The notes beneath the pieces are model-generated. The model was not told where the DNA came from, did no database searches, and saw only the letters and a list, made by a program, of their open reading frames with translations. From Streptomyces tanashiensis (GTDB taxonomy: Bacteria; Actinomycetota; Actinomycetes; Streptomycetales; Streptomycetaceae): 64,000 nucleotides of DNA. Below, in pieces: positions 32,993 through 42,160 of this stretch (within the stretch, counting starts at the first letter, position 1; the number at the start of each line of letters is the position of its first letter). The DNA lies in NCBI RefSeq assembly GCF_014648895.1, contig NZ_BMRZ01000017.1:62001-126000 (forward strand), written 5' to 3'. Made by a program: the position numbers and the translations under genes.

Positions 32993-34570
32993 TCAGGCGC
33001 GCCGAGGCGGCGGGCCGCCCTGGAGCGGGCGCTCGTGGCCCTCCCAGTACGGGTCGCGGAGGCGGCGCTTGTACAGCTTGCCGTTGGGGTCGCGGGGCAT
33101 GGCCGGGACGAAGTCGACCGACTTCGGGCGCTTGAAGCCGGCGAGGCGGTCCCCGCAGTGGGCCAGGATCTCGGCGGCGAGCGCGGGCCCCGGCTCGTAC
33201 CCCTCCGCCGCCTCGACGACCGCCTTGACCTCCTCGCCCCAGTCCGCGTGCGGAATGCCGAAGGCGGCGGCGTCCGCGACGGCGGGGTGGGCGAGCAGCG
33301 CCGCCTCGATCTCGGCGGGATAGATGTTGACCCCGCCGGAGATGATCATGTCGATCTTGCGGTCACGGAGGAAGAGATAGCCGTCCTCGTCGAGGACCCC
33401 GAGGTCGCCGACGGTGAAGAAGTCGCCGATGCGGTTCTTCGCGGTCTTCGCCTCGTCCCTGTGGTACTGGAAGCCGCCGGTGTTCATCTTGAGGTAGACG
33501 GTGCCGAGTTCACCCGGCGGCAGGCGCTTCCCGTCGTCGTCGAAGACGGCGAGCTCGCTGATGGGCCAGGCCCTGCCGACCGTCCCGGGCCGCTTGAGCC
33601 ACTCCTCGGCGGTGGCGAAGGCTCCGCCGCCCTCGCTGGCCGCGTAGTACTCCTCCACGCAGCGGCCCCACCAGTCGATCATCGCCCGCTTGACGTGCTC
33701 GGGGCAGGGCGCGGCGCCGTGGATGGCGTGGCGCATGGAGGAGACGTCGTACCGCTCCCGCACCTCCGCAGGGAGGGCCAGCAGGCGGTGGAACTGGGTG
33801 GGGACCATGTGCGTGTGGGTGCAGGAGTGGCGGTCGATCAGCCGCAGCATCTCCTCGGGCGTCCACCGGTCCATGAGGACGAGCGGGTGCCCGATGTGCA
33901 GGGCCGCGGCCGCGAACTGGAGCACCGCCGTGTGGTAGAGCGGCGAGCAGACGAGGTGGACGTTGCCCTCGGCGGGCCGGATGCCGAAGATGCCGAGGAA
34001 GCCGCCGAGATGGGTCTCCTCGGGGAGTTTCCCGGGGAGCGGGCGGCGGATGCCCCGGGGCCGGCCGGTGGTCCCGGAGGTGTAGTTCATGACCCAGCCG
34101 AGGGTGCGGTCGGCCGGGGCCGAGCCGTCCTGTCCGTCGAGGAGTTCGGCGTACGGGCGGAAGCCGGGGATCGTGCCGACGGCGTACCGGTGGGTGGGCG
34201 CGAGTCCGGCCTCGTCGGCGGCGGCGGTCACGGCCTCCGCGAACCGTTCGTGGGCGACGAGGACCTTGGCGCCGGAGTCGGCGACGATCCAGGCGATCTC
34301 GGGGCCGACGAAGTGGTGGTTGACCGGGACGAGGTAGAACCCGGCCTGGGTGGCGGCGAGATGGGCGGTGAAGAATTCGGGGCCGTTGGGCAGGACGACG
34401 GCGAACGCGTCGCCGCGTTCGAGTCCGGCGGCGCGCAGCCCGTGGACGAGACGGTTGGCCTCGGCGTGCAGCCGGCCGGCGCTCCACTCCTCGCCGTCGG
34501 GTGCGACGAGGACCGTGCGTCCGGGGTCGGCGGCGGCCTGGGCCCAGAATCCGGTGGGACCTTGCGTCAC
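32993..34570 (-). CDS. Acyl-CoA synthetase (AMP-forming)
   Basis: A 525-aa ANL-superfamily ligase. A3 motif MNYTSGTTGRPRGIRR (about residues 163-178), A5 region EYYAASEGGGAFA (~310), A8 GDLGVLDEDGYLFLRDRKIDM with ISGGVNIYP (~400-430), and A10 DPNGKLYKRRLRDPYW with the catalytic lysine are present. The FadD/fatty-acyl or aryl-acid type is likely. The GTG start at 34570 overlaps the TGA of the nitronate monooxygenase gene as GTGA, so the two form a coupled operon led by the monooxygenase. Its stop abuts the convergent Ddn-hemerythrin stop with no spacer. Confidence 0.93.
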   Translation of the reverse strand: MTQGPTGFWAQAAADPGRTVLVAPDGEEWSAGRLHAEANRLVHGLRAAGLERGDAFAVVLPNGPEFFTAHLAATQAGFYLVPVNHHFVGPEIAWIVADSGAKVLVAHERFAEAVTAAADEAGLAPTHRYAVGTIPGFRPYAELLDGQDGSAPADRTLGWVMNYTSGTTGRPRGIRRPLPGKLPEETHLGGFLGIFGIRPAEGNVHLVCSPLYHTAVLQFAAAALHIGHPLVLMDRWTPEEMLRLIDRHSCTHTHMVPTQFHRLLALPAEVRERYDVSSMRHAIHGAAPCPEHVKRAMIDWWGRCVEEYYAASEGGGAFATAEEWLKRPGTVGRAWPISELAVFDDDGKRLPPGELGTVYLKMNTGGFQYHRDEAKTAKNRIGDFFTVGDLGVLDEDGYLFLRDRKIDMIISGGVNIYPAEIEAALLAHPAVADAAAFGIPHADWGEEVKAVVEAAEGYEPGPALAAEILAHCGDRLAGFKRPKSVDFVPAMPRDPNGKLYKRRLRDPYWEGHERPLQGGPPPRRA

Positions 34571-35679
34571 TGGGTGCTCCGTCCGGCGATGCGGTTGATG
34601 CGGTCGACGGCCTTCTCGAAGCCGCGGGTGAGCTCGTCGACGACCTGCCGGACGCTCCGCTCGGAGTTCATCCGGCCGACGATCTGTCCGACGGGGGTGC
34701 CGAGGAGCGGCTCGACCTCGTACCGCTGGATACGGGAGACGGCCTCGGCGACCAGGAGTCCCTGGAGCGGCATGGGCAGCGGGCCCGGTCCCGCCGGGTC
34801 GTCCCAGGCGTCGGTCCACTCGGTACGGAGCTGGCGGGCGGGCTTGCCGGTCAGGGCGCGGGAGCGGACCGTGTCCCCGGAGCCCGCGGCGAGGAGCTTG
34901 GCGGTGAGGGCGCGGGAGTGCAGCTCGGCCTCGGTGGTGGTGAGCCAGATCGAGCCGAGCCAGACGCCCTGGGCGCCGAGGGCGAGTCCGGCGGCGATCT
35001 GCTCGCCGCTGCCGATGCCGCCCGCGGCGAGCACGGGCAGCGGGGAGACGGCGTCGACGACCTCGGGGGTGAGGACCATGGAGGCGATCTCGCCGGTGTG
35101 GCCGCCCGCCTCGTATCCCTGGGCGACGACGATGTCGATGCCGGCGTCGGCGTGGTGGCGGGCGTGGCGGGCGCTGCCCGCGAGGGCGGCGACGAGGACG
35201 CCGTGGTCGTGGGCGCGGGCGACGACGTCGGGCGGAGGTGAGCCGAGGGCGTTGGCGAGGAGTTTGATCGGGTAGTCGAAGGCCACGTCGAGCTGGCTCC
35301 GGGCGACCTGCTCCATCCAGCCGGTGATCCGCCAGCCGGAGGCCTCGCCCTCGGCCAGTTCGGGGACGCCGTGCTTGGCGAGGGTGGCGCGGACGAACGC
35401 CCGGTGCTCCTCGGGGATCATGGCCTCGATCTCGGCCTCGGTGACCCCTTCGACCGCCTTCTTCGCGGGCATCACGACGTCCAGCCCGTAGGGCAGGCCG
35501 TCGGTGTGCTCCTGCATCCAGTCGAGGTCGCGGGCGAGGTCGTCGGGCGCGGTGTAGCGGACCGCGCCGAGGACGCCGAACCCGCCGGCTCTGGTGAGTG
35601 CGGCGGCCACCGCGGGGAAGGGCGTGAAGCCGAAGATGGCGTGCTCGATCCCCAGTGTGCGACTCAGCTCCGTCTCCAT
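34567..35679 (-). CDS. Nitronate monooxygenase (2-nitropropane dioxygenase family)
   Basis: A 370-aa FMN-dependent TIM-barrel enzyme that oxidises alkyl nitronates; some members act on acyl-CoA-linked substrates. Conserved features: AIFGFTPFPAVAAALTRAGGFGVLGA at the N-terminus (two motifs), VAQGYEAGGHTGEIA with the catalytic histidine (about residues 190-204), PVLAAGGIGSGEQIAAGLALGAQGVWLGS for FMN-phosphate binding. The ATG at 35679 starts the conserved region. It is first in an operon with the acyl-CoA synthetase (GTGA overlap). The inverted repeat at 35723-35739 sits 44 bases upstream and is shared in form with the hydratase/synthetase promoter at 11966. Confidence 0.92.
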   Translation of the reverse strand: METELSRTLGIEHAIFGFTPFPAVAAALTRAGGFGVLGAVRYTAPDDLARDLDWMQEHTDGLPYGLDVVMPAKKAVEGVTEAEIEAMIPEEHRAFVRATLAKHGVPELAEGEASGWRITGWMEQVARSQLDVAFDYPIKLLANALGSPPPDVVARAHDHGVLVAALAGSARHARHHADAGIDIVVAQGYEAGGHTGEIASMVLTPEVVDAVSPLPVLAAGGIGSGEQIAAGLALGAQGVWLGSIWLTTTEAELHSRALTAKLLAAGSGDTVRSRALTGKPARQLRTEWTDAWDDPAGPGPLPMPLQGLLVAEAVSRIQRYEVEPLLGTPVGQIVGRMNSERSVRQVVDELTRGFEKAVDRINRIAGRSTQ

Positions 35680-35722
35680 GGGCGGCAGGATGCCGCAGCG
35701 GCGCGGCGGAGGGAAGACTTTT

Positions 35723-35739
35723 TCTGATGCATCGTCAGA
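35723..35739. promoter_or_regulatory. Inverted-repeat operator TCTGA-N7-TCAGA before the nitronate monooxygenase operon
   Basis: TCTGATGCATCGTCAGA has 5-bp arms and an internal palindromic ATGCAT core, and is followed by TTCTT exactly as the element at 11966-11982. It lies between the divergent monooxygenase (start 35679) and serine hydrolase (start 35797) genes. Confidence 0.6.
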
Positions 35740-35796
35740 TTCTTTGCGGGCGGCACGTCGGCGTTTCACCGCCGCTCCCGGTGGGAGAGGGTGGGC

Positions 35797-37593
35797 ATGA
35801 CGGAGCAAGCGAAACGAGACGGAAGGCCGAGCCGCCGCGCGTTCGGCGGCGGCGTACTGGCCCTCGGAGGTGCGCTGATGATCGGTGCGGTGCCGGGGGC
35901 GGCGGCCTCCCCGGAAGGCGGGGCGGGGTTCGCCGGCCGCGCGGACCGGGAGTCGGCGGCGGCTCGGCGGACCACGCTGCGGCGCGGTTCGGCGGAGCGC
36001 GCCGGGCTGCTCGCGCCGCACCTGGACGGGCTCGTCGCGGAGGCCGAGCGCTTCCTCGCCCCCTCCCCCACCCACCCCTGGTACGCGGGCGCCGTCCTGC
36101 TCGCCGGGCGCGGCGGGACCGTCGCCCTGCACCGGGCGATCGGCTCGGCCGTGCGGTACGCGGCGTACGACGAGAAGACCGACAGCGGGGTCGAGCTGCC
36201 GCCGGAGCGGCAGCTCCCCATGACCGAGGACACCGTCTTCGACCTGGCCTCGGTCTCCAAGCTGTTCACCTCGATCCTGGCGGTGCAGCAGATCGAGCGC
36301 GGGGCGCTGGAGCTGGAGGCGAAGGTCACCGCGTACCTGCCGGAGTTCGGCGGCGGCGGGAAGCAGGACGTCACGGTACGGCAGCTGCTCACCCACACCT
36401 CGGGGTTCCGGTCGTGGATCCCGCTCTACCGGGAGCCGACGCGGGAGGGGAAGCTGCGGCTGCTGTGGGCCGAGACCCTGCCGAACGCGCCGGGGACCGC
36501 GTACCTCTACTCCGACCTGAACCTGATCTCGCTGCAGCTGATCCTGGAGGAGATCACCGGTCACACTCTGGACACCCTGCTCCACGACGAGATCACCGCT
36601 CCGCTCGGGATGCACCGCACGCGCTTCAACCCGCCGCCGTCCTGGCGGCCGGAGATCGCCGCCACCGAGGACGCCCGGCCGCCCTGGTCCGGCCTCGACC
36701 GCGGCATGGTCCACGGCGAGGTCCACGACGAGAACGCCTACGCGCTCGGCGGCGTCGCGGGCCACGCCGGGATCTTCTCCCGCGCCTGGGACCTCGCGGT
36801 CCTCGCCCGCACCCTGCTCAACGGCGGCGCGTACGGCCGGGCCCGCATCCTGGCCCCCGAGTCGGTGGAGCTGATGTTCACCGACTTCAACACCGCGTTC
36901 CCCGGCGACGAGCACGGGCTCGGCTTCGAGCTCTACCAGCACTGGTACATGGGCGCCCTGGCCACCCCGCGCACGGCCGGACACACCGGCTTCACCGGCA
37001 CCAGCCTCGTCCTCGACCCGACGACCGACGCGTTCCTGATCGTGCTCGGCAACTCCGTCCACCCGGTGCGGTCCTGGCGGTCCGGCTCGGCGCCCCGGGT
37101 CGCCGCGGCGAACCACCTGGCCCGCGCCGTCCCCGTCCGCCCGGCGCGGGGCCGCACCTCATGGTTCTCCGGCATGGCGAGCGCCACGACGGCCACCCTG
37201 ACGCTCCCTCAGGTGCCGGGCGCCGCACGCCTGGAGTGCGCCCTGTGGTGGGACACCGAGCCCGGCGCCGATCCGGTCGCCCTGGAGGCCTCGGCCGATG
37301 GCGGCACGACCTGGCGGCCGATGCCCTTCACCACCGACGGCCGCGCCGGGCATCCGACGGGCACGGTCGGCGGCTGGTCCGGCCGCGTCTGGCACGCCGT
37401 GTCCGCTCCGCTGCCCGGGGCGAACGCCCTCCTGCGCTGGCGGTACACCACGGACCAGCGGTACGTCGGACGGGGCGTGTACGTGGACGGGCTGCGGCTT
37501 CTCGACGGCACCGGGCGGCCGGTGTTCGACGAGGCGCGGCCGGCCGACGGGGCGCGGATCGAGGCCAACGGCTGGACGAGGTCCGCCGATTGA
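35797..37593 (+). CDS. Secreted serine hydrolase of the beta-lactamase / penicillin-binding protein family
   Basis: A 598-aa exported protein. The N-terminus has a twin-arginine signal (RPSRRAFGGGVLALGGALM, cleavage near GAAAS). The serine-hydrolase (class C beta-lactamase/PBP4-like) domain carries SVSK (Ser152-x-x-Lys155), YSD in AYLYSDLNL (~250, equivalent to Y-x-N) and HTGFTG (~395, equivalent to KTG). After about residue 455 an extra beta-rich domain (TATLTLPQVPGAARLECAL; WRYTTDQRYVGRGVYVDG) resembles a carbohydrate-binding-like sandwich. Probable esterase or peptidase acting outside the cell. The ATG at 35797 has GGGAGAGG six bases upstream. It is divergent from the nitronate monooxygenase operon. 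Confidence 0.88.
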   Translation: MTEQAKRDGRPSRRAFGGGVLALGGALMIGAVPGAAASPEGGAGFAGRADRESAAARRTTLRRGSAERAGLLAPHLDGLVAEAERFLAPSPTHPWYAGAVLLAGRGGTVALHRAIGSAVRYAAYDEKTDSGVELPPERQLPMTEDTVFDLASVSKLFTSILAVQQIERGALELEAKVTAYLPEFGGGGKQDVTVRQLLTHTSGFRSWIPLYREPTREGKLRLLWAETLPNAPGTAYLYSDLNLISLQLILEEITGHTLDTLLHDEITAPLGMHRTRFNPPPSWRPEIAATEDARPPWSGLDRGMVHGEVHDENAYALGGVAGHAGIFSRAWDLAVLARTLLNGGAYGRARILAPESVELMFTDFNTAFPGDEHGLGFELYQHWYMGALATPRTAGHTGFTGTSLVLDPTTDAFLIVLGNSVHPVRSWRSGSAPRVAAANHLARAVPVRPARGRTSWFSGMASATTATLTLPQVPGAARLECALWWDTEPGADPVALEASADGGTTWRPMPFTTDGRAGHPTGTVGGWSGRVWHAVSAPLPGANALLRWRYTTDQRYVGRGVYVDGLRLLDGTGRPVFDEARPADGARIEANGWTRSAD

Positions 37594-37629
37594 GCGAGCT
37601 GACGAACCGTCGGGGGCGGCTCGGGGCGG

Positions 37630-37845
37630 AACCTCACCCCGGCAGGCGAGTTCAACATCCACATCGGTGCCCGGCCCGACTTCCCCAACCAGCCGGCCGG
37701 GGTGACCCAGCTCTACCGCGGCGGCCTGGACGACGCGCGGCTCTTCGACACCGCCCTCACCACCGACGAGGCAGCCGCTGTGAAGGCCGGATCTCGACGT
37801 GGCGACGACGAACGAGAAGCTCCGCGTTTCTCCACCATCTGGTAG
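37630..37845 (+). pseudogene. Remnant of a LamG/concanavalin-like secreted glycosidase C-terminus
   Basis: Downstream of the serine hydrolase a coding-like fragment reads TPAGEFNIHIGARPDFPNQP, then LYRGGLDDARLFDTALTTDE and AAAVKAG, the usual C-terminal strands of LamG/concanavalin-A-like domains in secreted glycosyl hydrolases. After that the reading shifts by one base into DLDVATTNEKLRV, and the last codons FSTIW-stop return in the first frame. There is no start codon, signal or catalytic domain. I read this as a decayed gene end left by a deletion. It accounts for most of the 276-base gap before the next gene. Confidence 0.7.
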
Positions 37846-37869
37846 ACGGGCGACGCCCCCGCCGGCGGA

Positions 37870-38655
37870 TCACACCGCCTCGGCGTACAGCTCCTCGATC
37901 AGCCGGGCGACGCGCTCCGGCTCCCGCAGCGTCGGGTAGTGGTCGGAGGCGGCCAGCCTGACGAGGCGGCAGCCGGGGATCCGTTCGGCCATCTCCTCGT
38001 TGCAGCGCACCACCTCCGGCCGGTCCTGCTCGCCCAGGGCGAGCAGGGTCGGCGCGGAGACCTCCCCGAGCCGGTCGAAGGCGGGCGGGCCGATGAGCTG
38101 GTGGCCGATGTTGCCGAACCAGGCGGGGAGCACGGCCCGGAGGAACTCCGCCGCGACCGGGTCGGACTCGGGCGTCCCGCCGCCGGCCTGCCCCCAGGCG
38201 GCGAGGCCGAGCCGGACGATGCCGTCCGTGTCACCGGCCTTGGCCAGGGGTTCGAGGCGCTCGAAGAACTCGCCCGCGTCCAGCCCCTCGTAACCCGACA
38301 CCCCGGGGACGAACAGGGCGAGTCCCGCCACCCGCTCGGGCGCCTCCAGGGCGTAGTCGACCGAGGTGGCCCCGCCCATGCTGGAACCCACCAGGACCGC
38401 CCGCTCGATCCCGAAGCGGTCGAGGACCTCGGCCAGATCGTGGACCGGGGAGTACGGGGCGGTGGGCGCGGGTGAACGTCCGTAGCCGCGCACGTCGTAG
38501 CGGATCACACGGCGCCGCGCGCGGAACGCCGACAGGACCGGGTCCCACACCCTGGAGTCTCCGACGCCGGGATGGAGCAGGACCAGCGGCAGGCCCTCCC
38601 CTCCCGAGTCGTCCGCCCAGACTTCGCCGTCCTTGACAGAGATCATGGTGTCCAC
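37870..38655 (-). CDS. Alpha/beta hydrolase
   Basis: A 261-aa single-domain alpha/beta hydrolase. The oxyanion segment is LLHPGVGDSRVWDPVL, the nucleophile elbow GSSMGG (about residues 93-98), the acid probably in LLALGEQDRPEVV, and the histidine in LAASDHYPTLREPERVA. A lactonase/esterase-like role is plausible; the substrate is not evident. GTG at 38655 (MDTMISVKDGEV) or ATG at 38646 may be the start. The neighbour upstream is a LysR regulator on the same strand, 71 bases away, which may regulate or simply precede it. Confidence 0.9.
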   Translation of the reverse strand: MDTMISVKDGEVWADDSGGEGLPLVLLHPGVGDSRVWDPVLSAFRARRRVIRYDVRGYGRSPAPTAPYSPVHDLAEVLDRFGIERAVLVGSSMGGATSVDYALEAPERVAGLALFVPGVSGYEGLDAGEFFERLEPLAKAGDTDGIVRLGLAAWGQAGGGTPESDPVAAEFLRAVLPAWFGNIGHQLIGPPAFDRLGEVSAPTLLALGEQDRPEVVRCNEEMAERIPGCRLVRLAASDHYPTLREPERVARLIEELYAEAV

Positions 38656-38726
38656 GGGCCCAGTCTGGTGGGAGGTCCGGGAGCTCCGCCAGTACGCCTC
38701 CGGTGTTTCGGCCGACCGGACGCGCG

Positions 38727-39635
38727 TCAGGCGCCGTTCTCGGACGCCGCGCGAAGGGCGGTCAGGACGGGGCTGATGAGGGGGTGGTCCTCCGCGCCCC
38801 GCCGGACGGCGGCGAAGACCCTGCGGGTCGGGGCGACGCCCTCGATCGGGCGGACCTCCACGCCGGTGAGCTCCATCCCGCGCAGGGCCGAACGCGGCAC
38901 CAGCGCCACGCCGGCGGAGGCCGCCGCGAGGGCGACGACGGCGCGGAAGTCGTCGGACGAGTGCTCCGGGTTCAGGGTGAATCCGGCGTACTCGCAGGCC
39001 AGGACGGTCACGTCATGGCAGGGGTTCCCCGCGGACTGGCCGATCCAGGCGTCCTTCGCGAGGTCGCCGAGGGCAACCCGCTCGCCGGCGGCCAGCGGGT
39101 GGCCGGGCGGCAGCACCGCGTCGAAGGGCTCCGCGTAGAGCGGGACCCGGGTGAGCCGGGCGTCGTCCTCGCCGGGGGCGCCCCGGTACTCGACCGCGAC
39201 GGCCACGTCGACCTGCCGGTCCAGGACCATGAGCAGGCTCTCGTCGCCCTCCGCGTCCCGGACCCGGACCCGGATGCCGGGCGCGGTGCGGGCGAGGGCC
39301 GTGATGGCAGGGGCCACCACGAGCCCGATGCCGGTGGCGAACGCGGCCACCGTGACCGTGCCGGCGTCCCCGGATCCGTAGGCGGCGAGCTCGGCCTCGG
39401 CGCGCTCCAGCTGGGCGAGCACGGCGTTGGCGTGGCTGAGCAGGATCTCCCCGGCCGGGGTGAGGCGCGCGCCGCGCGCGCTGCGGTCCACGAGCCGGTG
39501 CCCGGTCTCCTGCTCCAGGGCGGCGAGCTGCTGGGAGACGGCGGAGGGGGTGAGATAGAGCGCGGCGGCCGCCGCCGTGACCGTGCGGTGGTCGGCCACC
39601 GCACGGAGGATGTGCAACCGCCGCGCTTCGATCAT
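38727..39635 (-). CDS. LysR-family transcriptional regulator
   Basis: A 302-aa LTTR. The N-terminal winged helix (MIEARRLHILRAVADHRTVTAAAAALYLTPSAVSQQLAALEQETG in consecutive helices, recognition helix TPSAVSQQLAALE at about 30-42) is followed by the RSARGARLTPAGEILL linker and a periplasmic-binding-like effector domain (from ~90, GTVTVAAFATGIGLVVAPAI). It should bind as a tetramer near its own promoter and respond to a small molecule. It is transcribed in the same direction as the alpha/beta hydrolase, and 61 bases separate it from the kbl stop. The target is not evident. Confidence 0.93.
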   Translation of the reverse strand: MIEARRLHILRAVADHRTVTAAAAALYLTPSAVSQQLAALEQETGHRLVDRSARGARLTPAGEILLSHANAVLAQLERAEAELAAYGSGDAGTVTVAAFATGIGLVVAPAITALARTAPGIRVRVRDAEGDESLLMVLDRQVDVAVAVEYRGAPGEDDARLTRVPLYAEPFDAVLPPGHPLAAGERVALGDLAKDAWIGQSAGNPCHDVTVLACEYAGFTLNPEHSSDDFRAVVALAAASAGVALVPRSALRGMELTGVEVRPIEGVAPTRRVFAAVRRGAEDHPLISPVLTALRAASENGA

Positions 39636-39696
39636 GCACCCAGTGTCTCAGCCTTCGGACACCGGACCTGTACGGGCCCGGTCCGCCGGACGGGAC

Positions 39697-40896
<1,200 letters not shown>

Positions 40897-40899
40897 GGG

Positions 40900-41934
40900 T
40901 CAGGCTCCCGTGGTCCAGTCGAGGATGATCTTGCCGCTCTTGCCGGAGGCCGCGTCGTCGAAGGCGGCGCCGAAGTCGCGGTAGTCGTAGCGGCCGGTGA
41001 TGACCGGGCTGAGGTCGAGGCCGCCCTCCAGGAGGACCGACATCGCGTACCAGGTCTCGAACATCTCGCGGCCGTAGATGCCCTTGATCGTGATCATGGA
41101 GGTGACGATCTTCGCCCAGTCGACGGCGAAGTCCTCGGCGGGCAGGCCGAGCATGGCGATCTTGCCGCCGTTGGTCATGTTGGCGACCATGTCGCGCATC
41201 GCCCGCGGGTTGCCGGACATCTCCAGGCCGACGTCGAAGCCCTCCTTCAGCCCGAGGGTGCGCTGGCCGTCCGCGATGGACTGCTCGGCGACGTTGAGGG
41301 CGAGCGAGACGCCCGTCTTGCGCGCCAGGGCGAGGCGCTCCTCGCTGACGTCGGTGATGACGACGTTGCGGGCGCCGGCGTGCTTGGCCACGGCGGCGGC
41401 CATGATGCCGATCGGGCCCGCGCCGGTGACCAGGACGTCCTCGCCGACGAGCGGGAAGGAGAGGGCGGTGTGCACGGCGTTGCCGAAGGGGTCGAAGATC
41501 GCGGCGACGTCGAGGTCGACGGGGACGCGGTGCACCCACACGTTGGAGGCGGGCAGCGCCACGTACTCGGCGAAGGCGCCGTCCCGGCCGACGCCGAGGC
41601 CGACGGTGGCGCGGCAGAGGTGACGGCGGCCGGCCAGACAGTTGCGGCACTTGCCGCAGACGAGGTGGCCCTCGCCGCTGACCAGATCGCCGATGGCGAT
41701 GTCGGCGACGTCACGGCCGACGGAGACGACCTCGCCGACGAACTCGTGGCCGATCGTCAGCGGCGTGGCGATCGTCTTCTGCGCCCAGCCGTCCCAGGAA
41801 CGGATGTGCAGGTCGGTCCCGCAGATACCGGTCCGCTTGACCTTGATGAGGACGTCTCCGGGGCCCGTCTCCGGCTCCGGCACGTCCGTGAGCCAGAGTC
41901 CCGGCTCCGCCTTCAGCTTGACCAGCGCCTTCAA
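40900..41934 (-). CDS. tdh: L-threonine 3-dehydrogenase
   Basis: A 344-aa zinc-dependent medium-chain dehydrogenase oxidising L-threonine to 2-amino-3-ketobutyrate with NAD+. Catalytic-zinc residues lie in GICGTDLHIRSWDGW and GHEFVGEV. The structural-zinc cysteines are in CGKCRNCLAGRRHLC, and the NAD-binding motif is VLVTGAGPIGIMAAAVAKHAGA. The product feeds Kbl, encoded three bases downstream. The TTG at 41934 is chosen as start (MKALVKLKAEPGLWLTDVPE) because GGGAG lies nine bases upstream and the family starts at MKAL. A 17-bp palindrome at 42003-42019 in the leader is a candidate operator. Confidence 0.95.
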   Translation of the reverse strand: MKALVKLKAEPGLWLTDVPEPETGPGDVLIKVKRTGICGTDLHIRSWDGWAQKTIATPLTIGHEFVGEVVSVGRDVADIAIGDLVSGEGHLVCGKCRNCLAGRRHLCRATVGLGVGRDGAFAEYVALPASNVWVHRVPVDLDVAAIFDPFGNAVHTALSFPLVGEDVLVTGAGPIGIMAAAVAKHAGARNVVITDVSEERLALARKTGVSLALNVAEQSIADGQRTLGLKEGFDVGLEMSGNPRAMRDMVANMTNGGKIAMLGLPAEDFAVDWAKIVTSMITIKGIYGREMFETWYAMSVLLEGGLDLSPVITGRYDYRDFGAAFDDAASGKSGKIILDWTTGA

Positions 41935-42002
41935 TGCAACGGCTCCCGACGTGCGTGTCCTGTGATGTGGGTGTGCGGGCACGGCTGCGCGCCCAAGATC
42001 CC

Positions 42003-42019
42003 CGGAAGAGAATCTTCCG
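42003..42019. promoter_or_regulatory. Perfect palindrome upstream of tdh
   Basis: CGGAAGA-GAA-TCTTCCG has perfect 7-bp arms and lies 69 bases upstream of the tdh TTG start. It is the most symmetrical element in the 224-base gap before tdh and a plausible operator for the tdh-kbl operon, or a weak leader hairpin. Confidence 0.5.
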
Positions 42020-42134
42020 TACGCGAGGCCCGCGGTCCATCGAGGATTTCTTAAGCGCGCTCGCAGATCAGCTTCACACCCCAGGCGGGGAGGGGGCGAC
42101 GTCAACGGGGCCGAACGGAGAATCGACCGCCGGG

Positions 42135-42160
42135 AGCGGCCCCGCGGGCCCCGGGCCGCT
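42135..42160 (-). terminator. Hairpin terminator at the end of the FAD oxidoreductase gene
   Basis: AGCGGCCC (42135-42142) pairs with GGGCCGCT (42153-42160) across a GC-rich 10-base loop. The hairpin overlaps the stop codon (42159-42161) of the FAD-dependent oxidoreductase and precedes the tdh promoter region. Confidence 0.6.
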
